DNA of 64,000 bases. It comes from Antedon bifida (lineage: Eukaryota; Echinodermata; Crinoidea; Comatulida; Antedonidae). The position numbers were made by a program, and so were the translations under genes. The notes under the pieces are model-generated. The model made no database searches and was not told the DNA's origin. It saw only the letters and a program-made list of their open reading frames with translations. Location: the NCBI GenBank assembly GCA_963402885.1, contig OY727093.1, positions 23,745,409 to 23,809,408 on the forward strand. Reading direction: 5' to 3'. Of this stretch, positions 1 to 12,300 are shown piece after piece (within the stretch, counting starts at the first letter, position 1; each line of letters begins with the position of its first letter).

Positions 1-180
1 GTCAATATTTAATATTTTTAAAATGATATTTTATTTTAGGCTTTAAGTACACAAAGGTAAAAATTATATCTATGCAATTTGTATACAGCGACGTATATAT
101 TTATACTATATTTAAATCTATAAAACACAATAAGACCTCGTTTACACTTGCGATTTGGGCCGGCCCGGCAATTGATAATA
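1..180. repeat. Dispersed repeat, second copy at 8313-8460
   Basis: The block with the words GGCTTTAAGTACACAAAGGT and TGTATACAGCGA recurs near-identically at 8313-8460. Both end in GC-rich CGGCxCGGCAATTGATAA. The two copies flank the 3.2-kb tandem array. Positions 181-334 hold two short CACACC...CCGGGGTTT units and nothing else I can name. Confidence 0.7.
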
Positions 181-2234
181 CCCCTTTCACACCAAAACCG
201 GTGATCTCCGGAGACACTCCGGGGTTTATGACCATTCAAAATGACCTTTCACACCAACCTAGCAACACCGGGGTTTATAAAATAAAATTGTAAATGTCAC
301 CCTCTATTTTGTTTGTTTACATAGAAAAAAAAAATTACTACACACGTATCAGATACTTTGTATAAAGCGCTTTAGAATTTCATATTCAAGTTATATAAGA
401 TGATTGTATTGAAATACATATTAATGTAACGCGTTGACAGGGTATACAATGGGTAAAAACCTATTCAATTGATTTTATTGTCTAATAAAAGTTAATTAAA
501 GCACAGATGCGAGCAAAACACAATAGTATTCGTACTCTTCCTTGGTACAACATAATAAGGCTATAAACAAGCAATGCGACAATGGAAAGTTTCAACTTTC
601 AAAGAACGGATAAAACAGAAACAATAACTTGGTAAAAGAAGATGTCTTTTATCATTAGTCCATTCAATGTGAATAACAATAGAATATTAGAATTTTACTG
701 CTCAGTGTGATAAATAATTTATTCAATAATTAATGCGTAAGCATGCATATAGAGCCTTAGTGACTTACTCAAGATAACAACAAGCAATTATTACTTTTCC
801 CAACCAATAGTGAATTCAATGTTCCACTTGGAGGGGAACATTGTTAAGCAACACAAAAGTATACATATTAAGCTAACAACAACATTGCGTAGTTCATACA
901 ATTACCGACTGACGGCGCAATTTGTTTACTTCGTTCGTGGATAAAAACGATGAATTTCGGCGATATTTTAAACATATAATATATAATTAATTATTAATTA
1001 ATTATAATTAACTTTTAATGGTTCCTCATCCTTATCCCTAGTTTGTGGGCTGGGTCACTCTGTTGACATTTTAAGTGAGTAAATCTAGTCCCTACCCTGG
1101 AATATGTACATATACTGTAGTTTAGTTTATGATTATATTTTCGTTCTGTACACTAGGCCAGACTATGTTTACACAACATCTTTACTACTGATTGTTAAAA
1201 ATAATTGATAATAAATCATTATTTCTGAAGAACAATAATTAAAACAGCTACGTCCAAAAGAAATATTTCTTGTTTATTGATGTGTTCGCTCCCACTCTAG
1301 GAAGTGTAGACGATGGTTCTCGGAATGTTAAATATTAATAAAGGACGTTCTGGCCTGGACGTTTTCGGAGGTCGGTTACCATCTACATATAACATTATGC
1401 TTAATTCTGACATAGGCGAGCACAATGGAAAAAACTTCGGGAAAGATCTCCGCCTTGGCTATCTTAGATGTACCGCCACCAACGGCCAACTTAGTTGATA
1501 CCAGGAAGTCGCAAATGATGACACACTGAACCAGGAACTAACTTTACCGCGCGACGGTTAAAAAGTCTACCGATGAAATCCAAAGATTCGTTTTAAAACC
1601 CTTCATGATATCTTCCTAAGAGAGAAATATGAAACAATATCGTAAAGGCCTACTAAAATGTTGTAGAATATACCTATAATATATAATATACACATGGAGC
1701 AGCTAGGGTGAGTAACCGACACGGAGTTGGTGACACGCGGTTGGTGTGACACGCGGTTGGTGTGACACGCGTTTTACATTGTGTCTACCTATTCCAGAAA
1801 TAAGCATATATATATAGATAGATTTAAAAGTCAAAATATGGTCTGATGCGTGGGGGATCCCTTTCGAAAACCATTTGGATTTTCAGTTATCAAGATTATT
1901 TTTAATAGCAACATTACTCAGCCTATTGGTAAGAATTGAAAAGAAAAATTTGCATAAATTACTATTAACTACAATATCAGGATAGTTGATTGGATTGCCT
2001 TTATCCCCCTTTTTTGTGAATAGGCGTAAGAAACCTTGTACGCCATTGGGCAGGAAATGTTATTGAATAGAATAACGAGAGGCGGAACGATAGTGATCAC
2101 GCCAAGTTTTAGCATTCATTACGAATTCCGTCAAACGCAGCAGATTCACCGTTTCGTACGGCTTTAACAACCTCATCCGATGAAATATGATTGTCTAGTA
2201 TATTGTTAAAATTATTGTTGAAATTATCATATTA

Positions 2235-2480
2235 TTAATGTAATTTTAAAAGTGAGAATCTGCATCTGTTCAATTTAGAAAAGTAATTCAGCCAGTTTTG
2301 GCGAAATAGAGGCTCAGTTCTTTCCACTGTATTCAATTCAGTGTATATATTCCAGAAAGCCTTTAGATTATTACCTTCCAAATGTTCAAATCTGTTAACA
2401 ATATTATTCCTGAAATCGTTTTTCTTTTTAATAAGAAGTTTAAAGTACTGTTTTCTTGTTTTACGGTAAGAATGAACCAA
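2235..2480 (-). pseudogene. LINE ORF2 fragment between endonuclease and RT
   Basis: The minus-strand frame YRKTRKQYFKLLIKKKND...FWNIYTEL resembles the region before the RT domain of non-LTR elements. A shorter, deleted version of the same DNA is in array unit 2 near 5960-6150. It is a remnant with no start or active site. Confidence 0.5.
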
Positions 2481-2484
2481 CTTT

Positions 2485-2815
2485 TCATTTCTTTGTGTTA
2501 TTACAATTATTTCTTATAATTGTTGATTGCTCAATTTGTTTTTGCCTTTTTTGTTTTGAATATTTACTATTTATGTCATATTGTAGTTTTCATATTTTTG
2601 ATCTTTTGATCTGTATTTTATATATTTTAAAGTTTATGTGTGTCTTCAATTTTTATGTGATTTATGTATGTGGTTTGGAGTATTGGAGAGCCACTTTGAT
2701 AGTGCTTGCACTGTTGGCAATCCACATGGTACTCCATCCACACTTCGTTTGTTAATGTTGGTTTCTTTCTGTCTGTATACCTGGAAATTGAATAAATAAA
2801 TAAATAAATAAATAA
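2485..2815 (+). mobile_element. 5'-truncated LINE 3' end with (AAAT)n tail
   Basis: 331 bp present in array unit 1 and absent from unit 2. It is flanked by the direct repeat AACTTT (2479-2484 and 2816-2821) and ends in an AATAAATAAATAAA tail. The uninterrupted site reads CCAACTTTACATTG in unit 2. This is a target-primed retrotransposition event that postdates the duplication. Confidence 0.8.
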
Positions 2816-3547
2816 AACTTTACATTGTATAATATTAAAGCGTATTTTTCTATCTAACGCCTTTAGTTGTTGTAATCGAGATTTACATTCGCTATCAACC
2901 CATCACTGTGTCGGTCGGTTGGTGGGTAAACACTAACTCAAACACGCGACTGGGCCAGCCTTGTTTGCTTGTTTTGTTTGTTTTTTTTGGGATGATTAGA
3001 ATGATTGGTTCCTGGTTTAGCAATACTAGCTAATTCACCCACGGTTGTAATATTACTATAACAGTGTTCGACAAAATATTCAACCGACATTGGAGAAGAG
3101 AACTCTGAATGCAGAGTTGAGCAAAAAACATTTTAGAATTAAAATGATTGATAGCTTTTATTCCATGTAGATGCAGCATTGTCATGCCATGCAAATGTAG
3201 ATGGAAGATAATTTAAGAGAAACATCATATGCAATGTTCAGTAGTTGGTACGAGAGGAGTAACCTAGCTGCAGGTTATTTCCCATTTACCTTTTTTGGAT
3301 ATATTATGTCTCATAAATTTTTTCTGTTATCATTTAAAGTTCGTTTATAGTCTAATTACATTAATTAATTTCATTACAGTATATTTGTTCATCATTATTT
3401 TTAATACAGCTCACTATGGCGGTCGGTTGGTCTGTAAACACTAACTTGAGCACGCGACTGCAGCCATGTATATGGCCATGTTATTATTTCCGTTTTGTTC
3501 TATTTAATGTAACTAATAAAAGACGTTAGAAAAAAATCTTCTTTAAT

Positions 3548-6500
3548 ATTATTACTACACACGTATCAGATACTTTGTATAAAGCGCTTTAGAATTTCAT
3601 ATTCAAGTTATATAAGATGATTGTATTGAAATACATATTAATGTAACGCGTTGACAGGGTATACAATGGGTAAAAACCTATTCAATTGATTTTATTGTCT
3701 AATAAAAGTTAATTAAATAGCACAGATGCGAGCAAAACACAATAGTATTCGTACTCTTCCTTGGTACAACATAATAAGGCTATAAACAAGCAATGCGACA
3801 ATGGAAAGTTTCAACTTTCAAAGAACGGATAAAACAGAAACAATAACTTGATAAAAGAAGATGTCTTTTATCATTAGTCCATTCAATGTGAATAACAATA
3901 GAATATTAGAATTTTACTGCTCAGTGTGATAAATAATTTATTCAATAATTAATGCGTAAGCATGCATATAGAGCCTTAGTGACTTACTCAAGATAACAAC
4001 AAGCAGTTATTACTTTTCCCAACCAATAGTGAATTCAATGTTCCACTTGGAGGGGAACATTGTCAAACAACACAAAAGTATACATATTAAGCTAACAACA
4101 ATTTTCATATTAATATATATCCAATCTGTAGACATACTAAATGTGAACATTATGTATATTGATGAATTGGTATGTTTACATATGTGTGTGTATGTGTAGG
4201 TAAATAGAACAATTGTCCCCCAAAAACATTAACAATTAACATTAATTAAACTTTGAATAGGTTATTATGTAGTTATAATAATACAAAATGACAAAATAAA
4301 AGGTTAAATTCAACCAAAAACCCATTGGCTGGCAGCCAATTTGACTTTTTTTGGCTTTAAATTACAGTTTTTTCAGGTAAATATATATTTTGTCGATCCA
4401 ATTTTTGGTAAAAGTGGATAACTATTATGTGACATTAAAATGGCATATTCAACAACAAAAACATTAAGGAGGGACAATACATCTTTAAAGTATATATTAA
4501 GCACGCTTATTAAATTTAAAATCTAAATGTGTAAACAAGATAAATACAGTATAAATTGTATAATAATAATTTACAATAATTTATTTAATTATTTTATCGA
4601 AACATTGCGTAGTTCATACAATTACCGACTGACGGCGCAATTTGTTTACTTCGTTCGTGGATAAAAACGATGATTTTCGGCGATATTTTAAACATATAAT
4701 ATATAATTAATTATTAATTAATTATAATTAACTTTTAATGGTTCCTCATCCTTATCCCTAGTTTGTGGGCTGGGTCACTCTGTTGACATTTTAAGTGAGT
4801 AAATCTAGTCCCTACCCTGGAATATGTACATATACTGTAGTTTAGTTTATGATTATATTTTCGTTCTGTACACTAGGCCAGACTATATTTACACAACATC
4901 TTTACTACTGATTGTTAATAATAATTGATAATAAATCATTATTTCTGAAGAACAATAATTAAAACAGCTACGTCCAAAAGAAATATTTCTTGTTTATTGA
5001 TGTGTTCGCTCCCACTCTAGGAAGTGTAGACGATGGTTCTCGGAATGTTAAATATTAATAAAGGACGTTCTGGCCTGGACGTTTTCGGAGGTCGGTTACC
5101 ATCTACATATAACATTATGCTTAATTCTGACATAGGCGAGCACAATGGAAAAAACTTCGGGAAAGATCTCCGCCTTGGCTATCTTAGATGTACCGCCACC
5201 AACGGCCAACTTAGTTGATACCAGGAAGTCGCAAATGATGACACACTGAACCAGGAACTAACTTTACCGCGCGACGGTTAAAAAGTCTACCGATGAAATC
5301 CAAAGATTCGTTTTAAAACCCTTCATGATATCTTCCTAAGATAGAAATATGGAACAATATCGTAAAGGCCTGCTAAAATGTTGTAGAATATACCTATAAT
5401 ATATAATATACACATGGAGCAGCTAGGGTGAGTAACCGATACGGAGTTGGTGACACGCGGTTGGTGTGACACCGGGTGTGACACGCGTTTTACATTGTGT
5501 CTACCTATTCCAGAAATAAGCATATATATAGATAGATTTAAAAGTCAAAATATGGTCTGTTGCGTGGGGGATCCCTTTCGAAAACCATTTGGATTTTCAG
5601 TTATAAGATTATTTTTAATAGCAACATTACTCAGCCTATTGGTAAGAATTGAACAGAAAAATTTGCATAAATTACTATTAACTACAATATCAGGATAGTT
5701 GATTGGATTGCCTTTATCACCCTTTTTTGTGAATAGGCGTAAGAAACCTTGTACGACATTGGGCAGGAAATGTTATTGAATAGAATAACGAGAGACGGAA
5801 CGACAGTGATCACGCCAAGTTTTAGTATTTCATTACGAATTCCGTCAAACGCAGCATAGCAGATTCACCGTTTCGTACGGCTTTAACAACCTCATCCGAT
5901 GAAATATGAGTGTCTAGCATATTGCTAAAATTATTGTTGAAATTATCATATTATTAATGTAATTTTACAAGTCAGAATCTGCATCTGTTCAATTTAGAAA
6001 AGTAATTCAGCCATTGTTTTGGCGAAATATAGGATCAGTTCTTTCCACTGTAGGCACATTTTCAAATCTATTAACAATATTATTCCTGAAATCGTTTTTC
6101 TTTTTAATAAGAAGTTTAAAGTACTGTTTTCTTGTTTTACGGTAAGAATGAACCAACTTTACATTGTATAATATTAAAGCGTATTTTTCTATCTAACGCC
6201 TTTAGTTGTTGTAATCGAGATTTACATTCGCTATCAACCCATCACTATGTCGGTCGGTTGGTCGGTCGGTAAACACTAACTCAAACACGCGACTGGGCCA
6301 GCCTTGTTTGCTTGTTTTGTTTGTTTTTCTTGGGATTATTAGAATGATTGGTGCCTGGTTTATACCAGCTAATTCACCCACGGTTGTAATATTACTATAA
6401 CAGTGTTCGACAAAATATTCAACCGACATTGGAGAAGAGAACTCTGAATGCAGAGTTGAGCAAAAAACATTTTAGAATTAAAATGATTGAAAGCTTTTAT

Positions 6501-6883
6501 TCCATGTAGATGCAAGCATTGTCATGTCATGCAAATATAGATGGAAGATAATTTAAGAGGAACATCATAATGCAATGTTCATTAGTTGGTACGAGAGGAG
6601 TAACCTAGCTGCAGGTTATTTTATTGTCATTTCCCATTTACCTTTTTTTGGGATATATTATGTCTCATACATTTTTTCTGTTATCATTTAAAGTTCGTTT
6701 ATAGTCTAATTACATTAATTAATTTCATTAACAGCTCACTATGTCGGTCGGTTGGTCGGTAAACACTAACTTGAGCACGCGACTGCAGCCATGTATATGA
6801 CCATGTTATTATTTCCGTTCTTTTCTATTTAATGTAACTAATAAAAGACGTTAGAAGAAAGTCTTCTTTAATATTATTACTAC
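3548..6883. repeat. Tandem array unit 2 (~3.3 kb)
   Basis: Near-identical to unit 1 over most of its length. It differs by an extra block at about 4097-4600, by lack of the LINE tail (empty site near 6148-6160), and by a ~45-bp deletion near 6050. The 61-codon frame recurs at 5033-5218 with no change. Confidence 0.85.
4200..4492. mobile_element. MITE-like element within array unit 2
   Basis: Begins near ATTGTCCCCCAAAAAC and ends GGGACAATACATCTTTAAA, giving inverted ends of the same type as the element at 11174-11506. A shorter relative lies in unit 3 (about 7540-7740), and other diverged copies lie near 19995-20200 and 55580-55750. All are small and have no coding capacity. Confidence 0.55.
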
Positions 6884-7810
6884 ACACGTATCAGATACTT
6901 TGTATAAAGCGCCTTGGAATTTCATATTCAAGTTATATAGGATGATTGTATTGAAATACATATTAATGTAACGCGTTGACAGGGTATACAATGGGTAAAA
7001 ACCTATTCAATTGATTTTATTGTCTAATAAAAGTTAATTAAAGCACAGATGCGAGCAAAACACAATAGTATTCGTACTCTTCCTTGGTACAACATAATAA
7101 GGCTATAAACAAGCAATGCGACAATGGAAAGTTTCAACTTTCAAAGAACGGATAAAACAGAAACAATAACTTGGTAAAAGAAGATGTCTTTTATCATTAG
7201 TCCATTCAATGTGAATAACAATAGAATATTAGAATTTTACTGCTCAGTGTGATAAATAATTTATTCAATAATTAATGCGTAAGCATGCATATAGAGCCTT
7301 AGTGACTTACTCAAGATAACAACAAGCAATTATTACTTTTCCCAACCAATAGTGAATTCAATGTTTTACTTGGAGGGGAACATTGTCAATCAACACAAAA
7401 GTATACATATTAAGCTAACAACAATTTTCATATTAATATATATATCCAATCTGTAGACATACTAAATGTGAACATTATGTATATTGATGAATTGCTATGT
7501 TTACATATGTGTGTGTATGTGTAGGTAAATAGAACAATTGTCCCCCAAAAACATTAACAATTAACATTAATTAAACTTTGAATAGGTTATTATGTAGTTA
7601 TAATAATACAAAATGGCAAAATAAAAGGTTAAATTCAACCAAAAACCCATTGGCTGGCAGCCAATTTGACTTTTTTAAATTACAGTTTTTTCAGGTAAAT
7701 ATATTTTTTGTCGATCCAATTTTTGGTAAAAGTGGATAACTACAGTATATATAAAGCACGCTTATTAAATTTAAAATCTAAATGTGTAAACAAGATAAAT
7801 ACAGTATAAA
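6884..7810. repeat. Tandem array unit 3, truncated
   Basis: Repeats the first ~530 bp of the unit and then the extra block (7423-7800) of unit 2, after which similarity stops. Positions 7811-8312 are AT-rich with no gene or repeat that I can identify. Confidence 0.8.
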
Positions 7811-8694
7811 TTGGAACACAAACAAATTCAGATATGCGTAAATAATGAATTAAAGAAAATTAAACTTTTTCAGAAATTATACCATACAAAAGGTTAATGA
7901 GTAAACAATATGTTTCAATTTGTCTTGTAAATAGATGACTTAACAAAAAGACTGTCAAGAGGTAAATAATAGCTTGTATTAATGTTCAGTAACTATACAA
8001 CAAATGTACAGATGTTTGAAAAAAACATGTTAAGTGATAGACAGAGTAAATATGTGAATATGACAAAAATAATGTTCAATTGGGTAGATAGTAATAATCT
8101 AAGTATGATACTAAAGTTTAAAATTATAATTAAGGGAAAAAAAACCCAGAAAACAACGAATAACAGTGGAAAATGTATAGAAATTATGTAATAATTATTA
8201 TTTATGAAACATTGAATTGAATAAAATTGTTAAAATACCAACAATGTTAAGAAACACACAAGTAGACCTAAAATATCTAACAAGGATTCCTTAAAGCAGA
8301 TTTGATACTCAGTCAATATTTAATATTTTTAAAATGCTGTTTTGTTTTAGGCTTTAAGTACACAAAGGTAATGCAATGCAATTTGTATACAGCGATGTAT
8401 ATATTTATACTATATTTCAATCTATAAAACACAATAAATAAGACCCCGCCGGCTCGGCAATTGATAAGTCTAAACAATCCAATGTTGGCCCAGAAATGCC
8501 TTATTATTTTGGAGTGAACCATGACCAATTTAAATGGGGTCTAAGATAGCACACACACAAAAAAAGCTAAAATATTCGGTATAAATTGGCCTAAATTCAT
8601 TATTTAAGCTTAAAGGTAGGCCTACACAAGATATAAGCAAAACATCAACACAATGCGATGTATTTACAGTCATTATTATAATATAATTAAATAT

Positions 8695-8719
8695 TTCGGT
8701 TGTAGCAAAAACAACCGAA
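8695..8719. repeat. Perfect 9-bp hairpin
   Basis: TTCGGTTGT and ACAACCGAA face each other across 7 nt, followed by the word CGTCGAGAA. A CGCCGAGAA variant is near 43852. This looks like the end of a dispersed element. The rest of 8471-9107 shows nothing I can name. Confidence 0.45.
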
Positions 8720-9107
8720 ACGTCGAGAAATTCACAACTTCACATTATTTCCTTTATACGCTATGAAAACCTTTTAACAATATACACTGTGTTACTTAGG
8801 CCCATTGCTTATAGTGTAAGATATATTTAATGAATAGATGTAAAACAATTTTTCTTTTTTGTATGTTTCCTTCATAAAAACATTTTCTTAGCTAATAATT
8901 AAATTATATGTTATTTTTAAATGTTGCATGTTATTCCGCAACGAACGTTATGAACGAAAGCGTACATTATTTTGGTGCTTAGTTCTATTTGAAATTTTAT
9001 AATAATAATGCGTAAAATCGTCCTGCAAACGTGAAGTTTCTTTTGTAATCTACTCTAACGTCTTCGATATGTTTGTTTTCTTGGATATAACAATTTTTTT
9101 CAGTTGA

Positions 9108-9304
9108 CTAATTCTGTATTTTTGACCGGTCTGGTGGTTGTGGCTGCATCGGCGGTAGTGGCGGTGGCGCCTGTGCGATCTTGTTTTGGGGTGGTTTGAA
9201 AAAACCCGCTATGATACAACAGCAACCGACTACTAAAACCAACACTGTAGTAACGGTTAATGCAATCAGTAATATAACCATCGGTGAAATCTTCAAATCA
9301 CTAC
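9108..9304 (-). CDS. Gene 1 exon 6: transmembrane segment and cytoplasmic tail
   Basis: Acceptor TTACAG ends at 9305; the frame runs to TAG at 9108-9110. After a short linker it codes one long hydrophobic helix (MVILLIALTVTTVLVLVVG), then CCCIIAGFF, then a Pro-rich tail with PPPLPP. The Cys triplet at the inner membrane face could be palmitoylated, and the PPPLPP run could bind SH3 or WW domains; both are inference. Gene 2 and gene 3 carry the same G-C-x-C pattern at the same place. Confidence 0.72.
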
Positions 9305-12300
9305 CTGTAAGAAAAGAGACACAAGTTTAGAAATATGTCGATAATTATTATATGTTGATATAAATTTTGCAGTAGGCCTACACCATAATGTACGTACGTG
9401 GTGTACAGCAAACTTTATATCAACATACTGATTTCACCATGTAAATCTTCAATCGAAAATTACTATGTTTTAGGAAAAGGGTTAGGTATGTGCGTTAGTT
9501 CCGACTTTGACATTTTCTCTCATTCTTTTATTTTCACTCGTAATCTTGAACATTAGTCCAATTCTCTCAATTGGCTAACTGCGAATCGGGTATGGATATT
9601 GTCATTCATCCAGGTAGTATTATGTTTAAAAAAAATTAAATCTAGTCAACTGGACTTATTGTATAATAGCTGCTACACTATACAAGTCATTCCAGTTGAC
9701 GAGATTTAACCCGAGGTTGAGGTAATGTAAACTTATACTATCAGTGCTTTAGCATGTGTATAAACGTACTTGCTTTCTCTGATTGGGTTGACATTCGGTC
9801 GGTTACAGTGTGTGTGAAATTTAGCTCAACATATCCATTTGTTGATACATTTGTTTCCTCTTCAGCTTCTGATCCGGTAGGGCTATTCTCATTTCCATCA
9901 TTTACAGATCCAGTAGTTGCTCTATGTTTCGTTCCACTGCGTTTCGTTTCAGTAATGTCCGTTTCATTAATGTCTGTTTCAGTAATGTCCGTTTCAGTAA
10001 TGTCCGTTTCAGTAATGTCCGTTTCAGTAATGTCCGTTTCAGTATTTCCCGGCTCATAAGTTGCCGTTTCAGTTCTCCCTGACCAATTAATTTCTGTTCC
10101 ACTACTCAACTCACTGCTTCCTATTCCGTTATCCGGTTTAGTAGTCCATGTCTTACTATGTCTCAACGTACTGTTTCCAAAGGTTGCATTCAATGGTATC
10201 CCAGTAGTCGAATTATACTCCAATTCACCATTACCTGATCCGTACACGGTGATATTACCGTAATCCTCTGTCGATGCCATATACATTGTTTGTTCAAACT
10301 CAGTAAATGTTTCATTATTGTCACTTTTGTGAGTACTGTTATGTATAATATCGTACATTTCTGAAAAAAAAAATGAAAAAAACACAATTGTTATGAAGTT
10401 ATGAGTTATTATTTCATTGTTTCGTGCTTTCACCACACAAATATTGAGGGTCTTTCACACTTGTTCCGGCACGGCTACGCGCATATCGGTTGATCCGTAG
10501 CTGAGTAGAGCTTCGTGAAAACGAAACATTGGCGTTCGATTTGATTTGATGGCGCCGGACCGGAACTGGTGTCAAAGACCCTTTTATCACAGAAGACAAT
10601 GTTGTTTTTGTCAAATTTTCAATATTCAAACTCATAGTTAGTAACACTGACAGCTTTATTTTCATAATAATTGTCATCATCAAACTCATACTCGCAATGT
10701 GTATTGTCATTTTTGTCCACACACATGAACATGTTAAATGTTATCGTCATATTGTGTCGCATTAACTTTTAACTATGCTAACAGTATAAAGTCACAGTAG
10801 CGGATGATATTCTTACCTATCCGGCAGTTGGAAAACTCATCTATGTCTTGAAACCAGAGCTGTCTCATGATACGAGGAGGGTTTATTTTAAATGAATAAT
10901 TGCTGTCACGATCGATTTGTATTTTCGTATTTGAAATATGCATATTTACTCTTTCATTATATTCATTGCTGTTTGTTTGCTCTGTAATAGTTACATTATC
11001 TGATGTATATGTGATTATTATATCACCTGCTCCATCTGTTGACAAGCGTAAGCTAACCGGTGTCATTTTAACATAAAAACTCAGTTTCCTTGTTGCTGAT
11101 GGTATGGTAATAAAGTAGCCATCCTTTGTTGTAGTAGGCATCATTATACACGTATCTGCATGCAATAATGTATCATTAAAGATATATTGTCCCCCTAAAA
11201 AAATAATCTTTACATTTTTTTTTAATATGCCATTTTAATATTACATAATAGTGATTCACTTTGACATTTTCCCCCCAAAAAATGTAATTTAAAGCAAAAT
11301 ATACCTAAATTGTCTGGAAGACAATGGTTTTTGGTTGAAATTAACCATCTCTTTTGTTTTTTTATAAGTGAAATAATTATTTTTTATGATTTTTTTTTTC
11401 TACAGAAGTGAATAACTTTATTAAAACTGTGAAATTGCCTATTCAAAATCTGATTTTATTAATCTTTATTTGTCATGTTTTTGGGGAACAATACATCTTT
11501 AATATATTGTATTAAGTATCTATAATAACCGAGTTTGATGTTATAACACTAGTATTATTGTTTCCGTTATTTGTCCAAAAAGAGTATTACAGAAAATCAC
11601 AATCACATACATATTACTCTAAATGCAGACGCTAGAAGGTTTATCGTGCATCCCCAGAAATATTTTTAATTAGGCTTAATGTTAGTAGACCCACAGAATT
11701 GGGTAGAAAACGCTATGTTTAACACGCGAGTAAATTGTCCCATACTTTTTATGTAAATTAGCACATTATACACACCTAAACTTTTGGGCATATCTCGACC
11801 ATTATCTATTATACCAATGTATTGTCCAGACCCATGTTTTTATGGTCAAAATCTGCAAATTAGTGGAGACATTATAATAAAAATCAACGTTTCATTATAT
11901 CTTCCCCAATACTAAAATACTAAAATTTACATGGAATGCAAACAAATGTAAAAAGAAGATCATTTATAAATGAATTTATTAACAACAATGACACAATGTT
12001 AAATTGAAAATTGTATTCGACTAGACAAAAACAATTACAACAAATGGTGACAAATAATAATGAATTATATAATGCCCGCATAAATATTGGACCATATTTG
12101 ATCATTTCTTTAGTAAAATTTGATTTTAAAATTAAACATTAATTTCTTAAATAAGCAGAATGGGTGGTGATTGAAAAGCTTTATTGCAAACTTTTAACAA
12201 TGTGATACTCTCCTATCAGAGAGCAGTGAAAGATTTTGAAAGTAATTCACTATTGCTTTACATTTTCGGTCTAAGCTTTTCGTGTAGTAATTGCATGTGT

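Larger units (their letters stand above)
335..3547. repeat. Tandem array unit 1 (~3.2 kb)
   Basis: Starts at ATTACTACACACGTATCAG and is repeated from 3548 and again from 6884. It contains the block with CATTGCGTAGTTCATACAA (about 886), a 61-codon open frame at 1313-1498 that is identical in unit 2, and two TCGGTCGGTTGG segments (2910, 3420). No credible host gene is inside. The 61-codon frame lacks any recognisable domain and is probably not coding. A LINE tail is inserted at 2485-2815, and the unit lacks the ~500-bp block present in unit 2. Confidence 0.85.

Noticed and set aside
9754-10059. Plus-strand 101-codon frame over the gene 1 stalk
   Set aside because: It is open only because the 15-bp repeat lacks stops in this frame; the minus strand has splice sites, sequons and a partner TM exon.
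10414-10722. 102-codon minus-strand frame in gene 1 intron
   Set aside because: It overlaps a MITE with inverted ends and has no domain or splice context.
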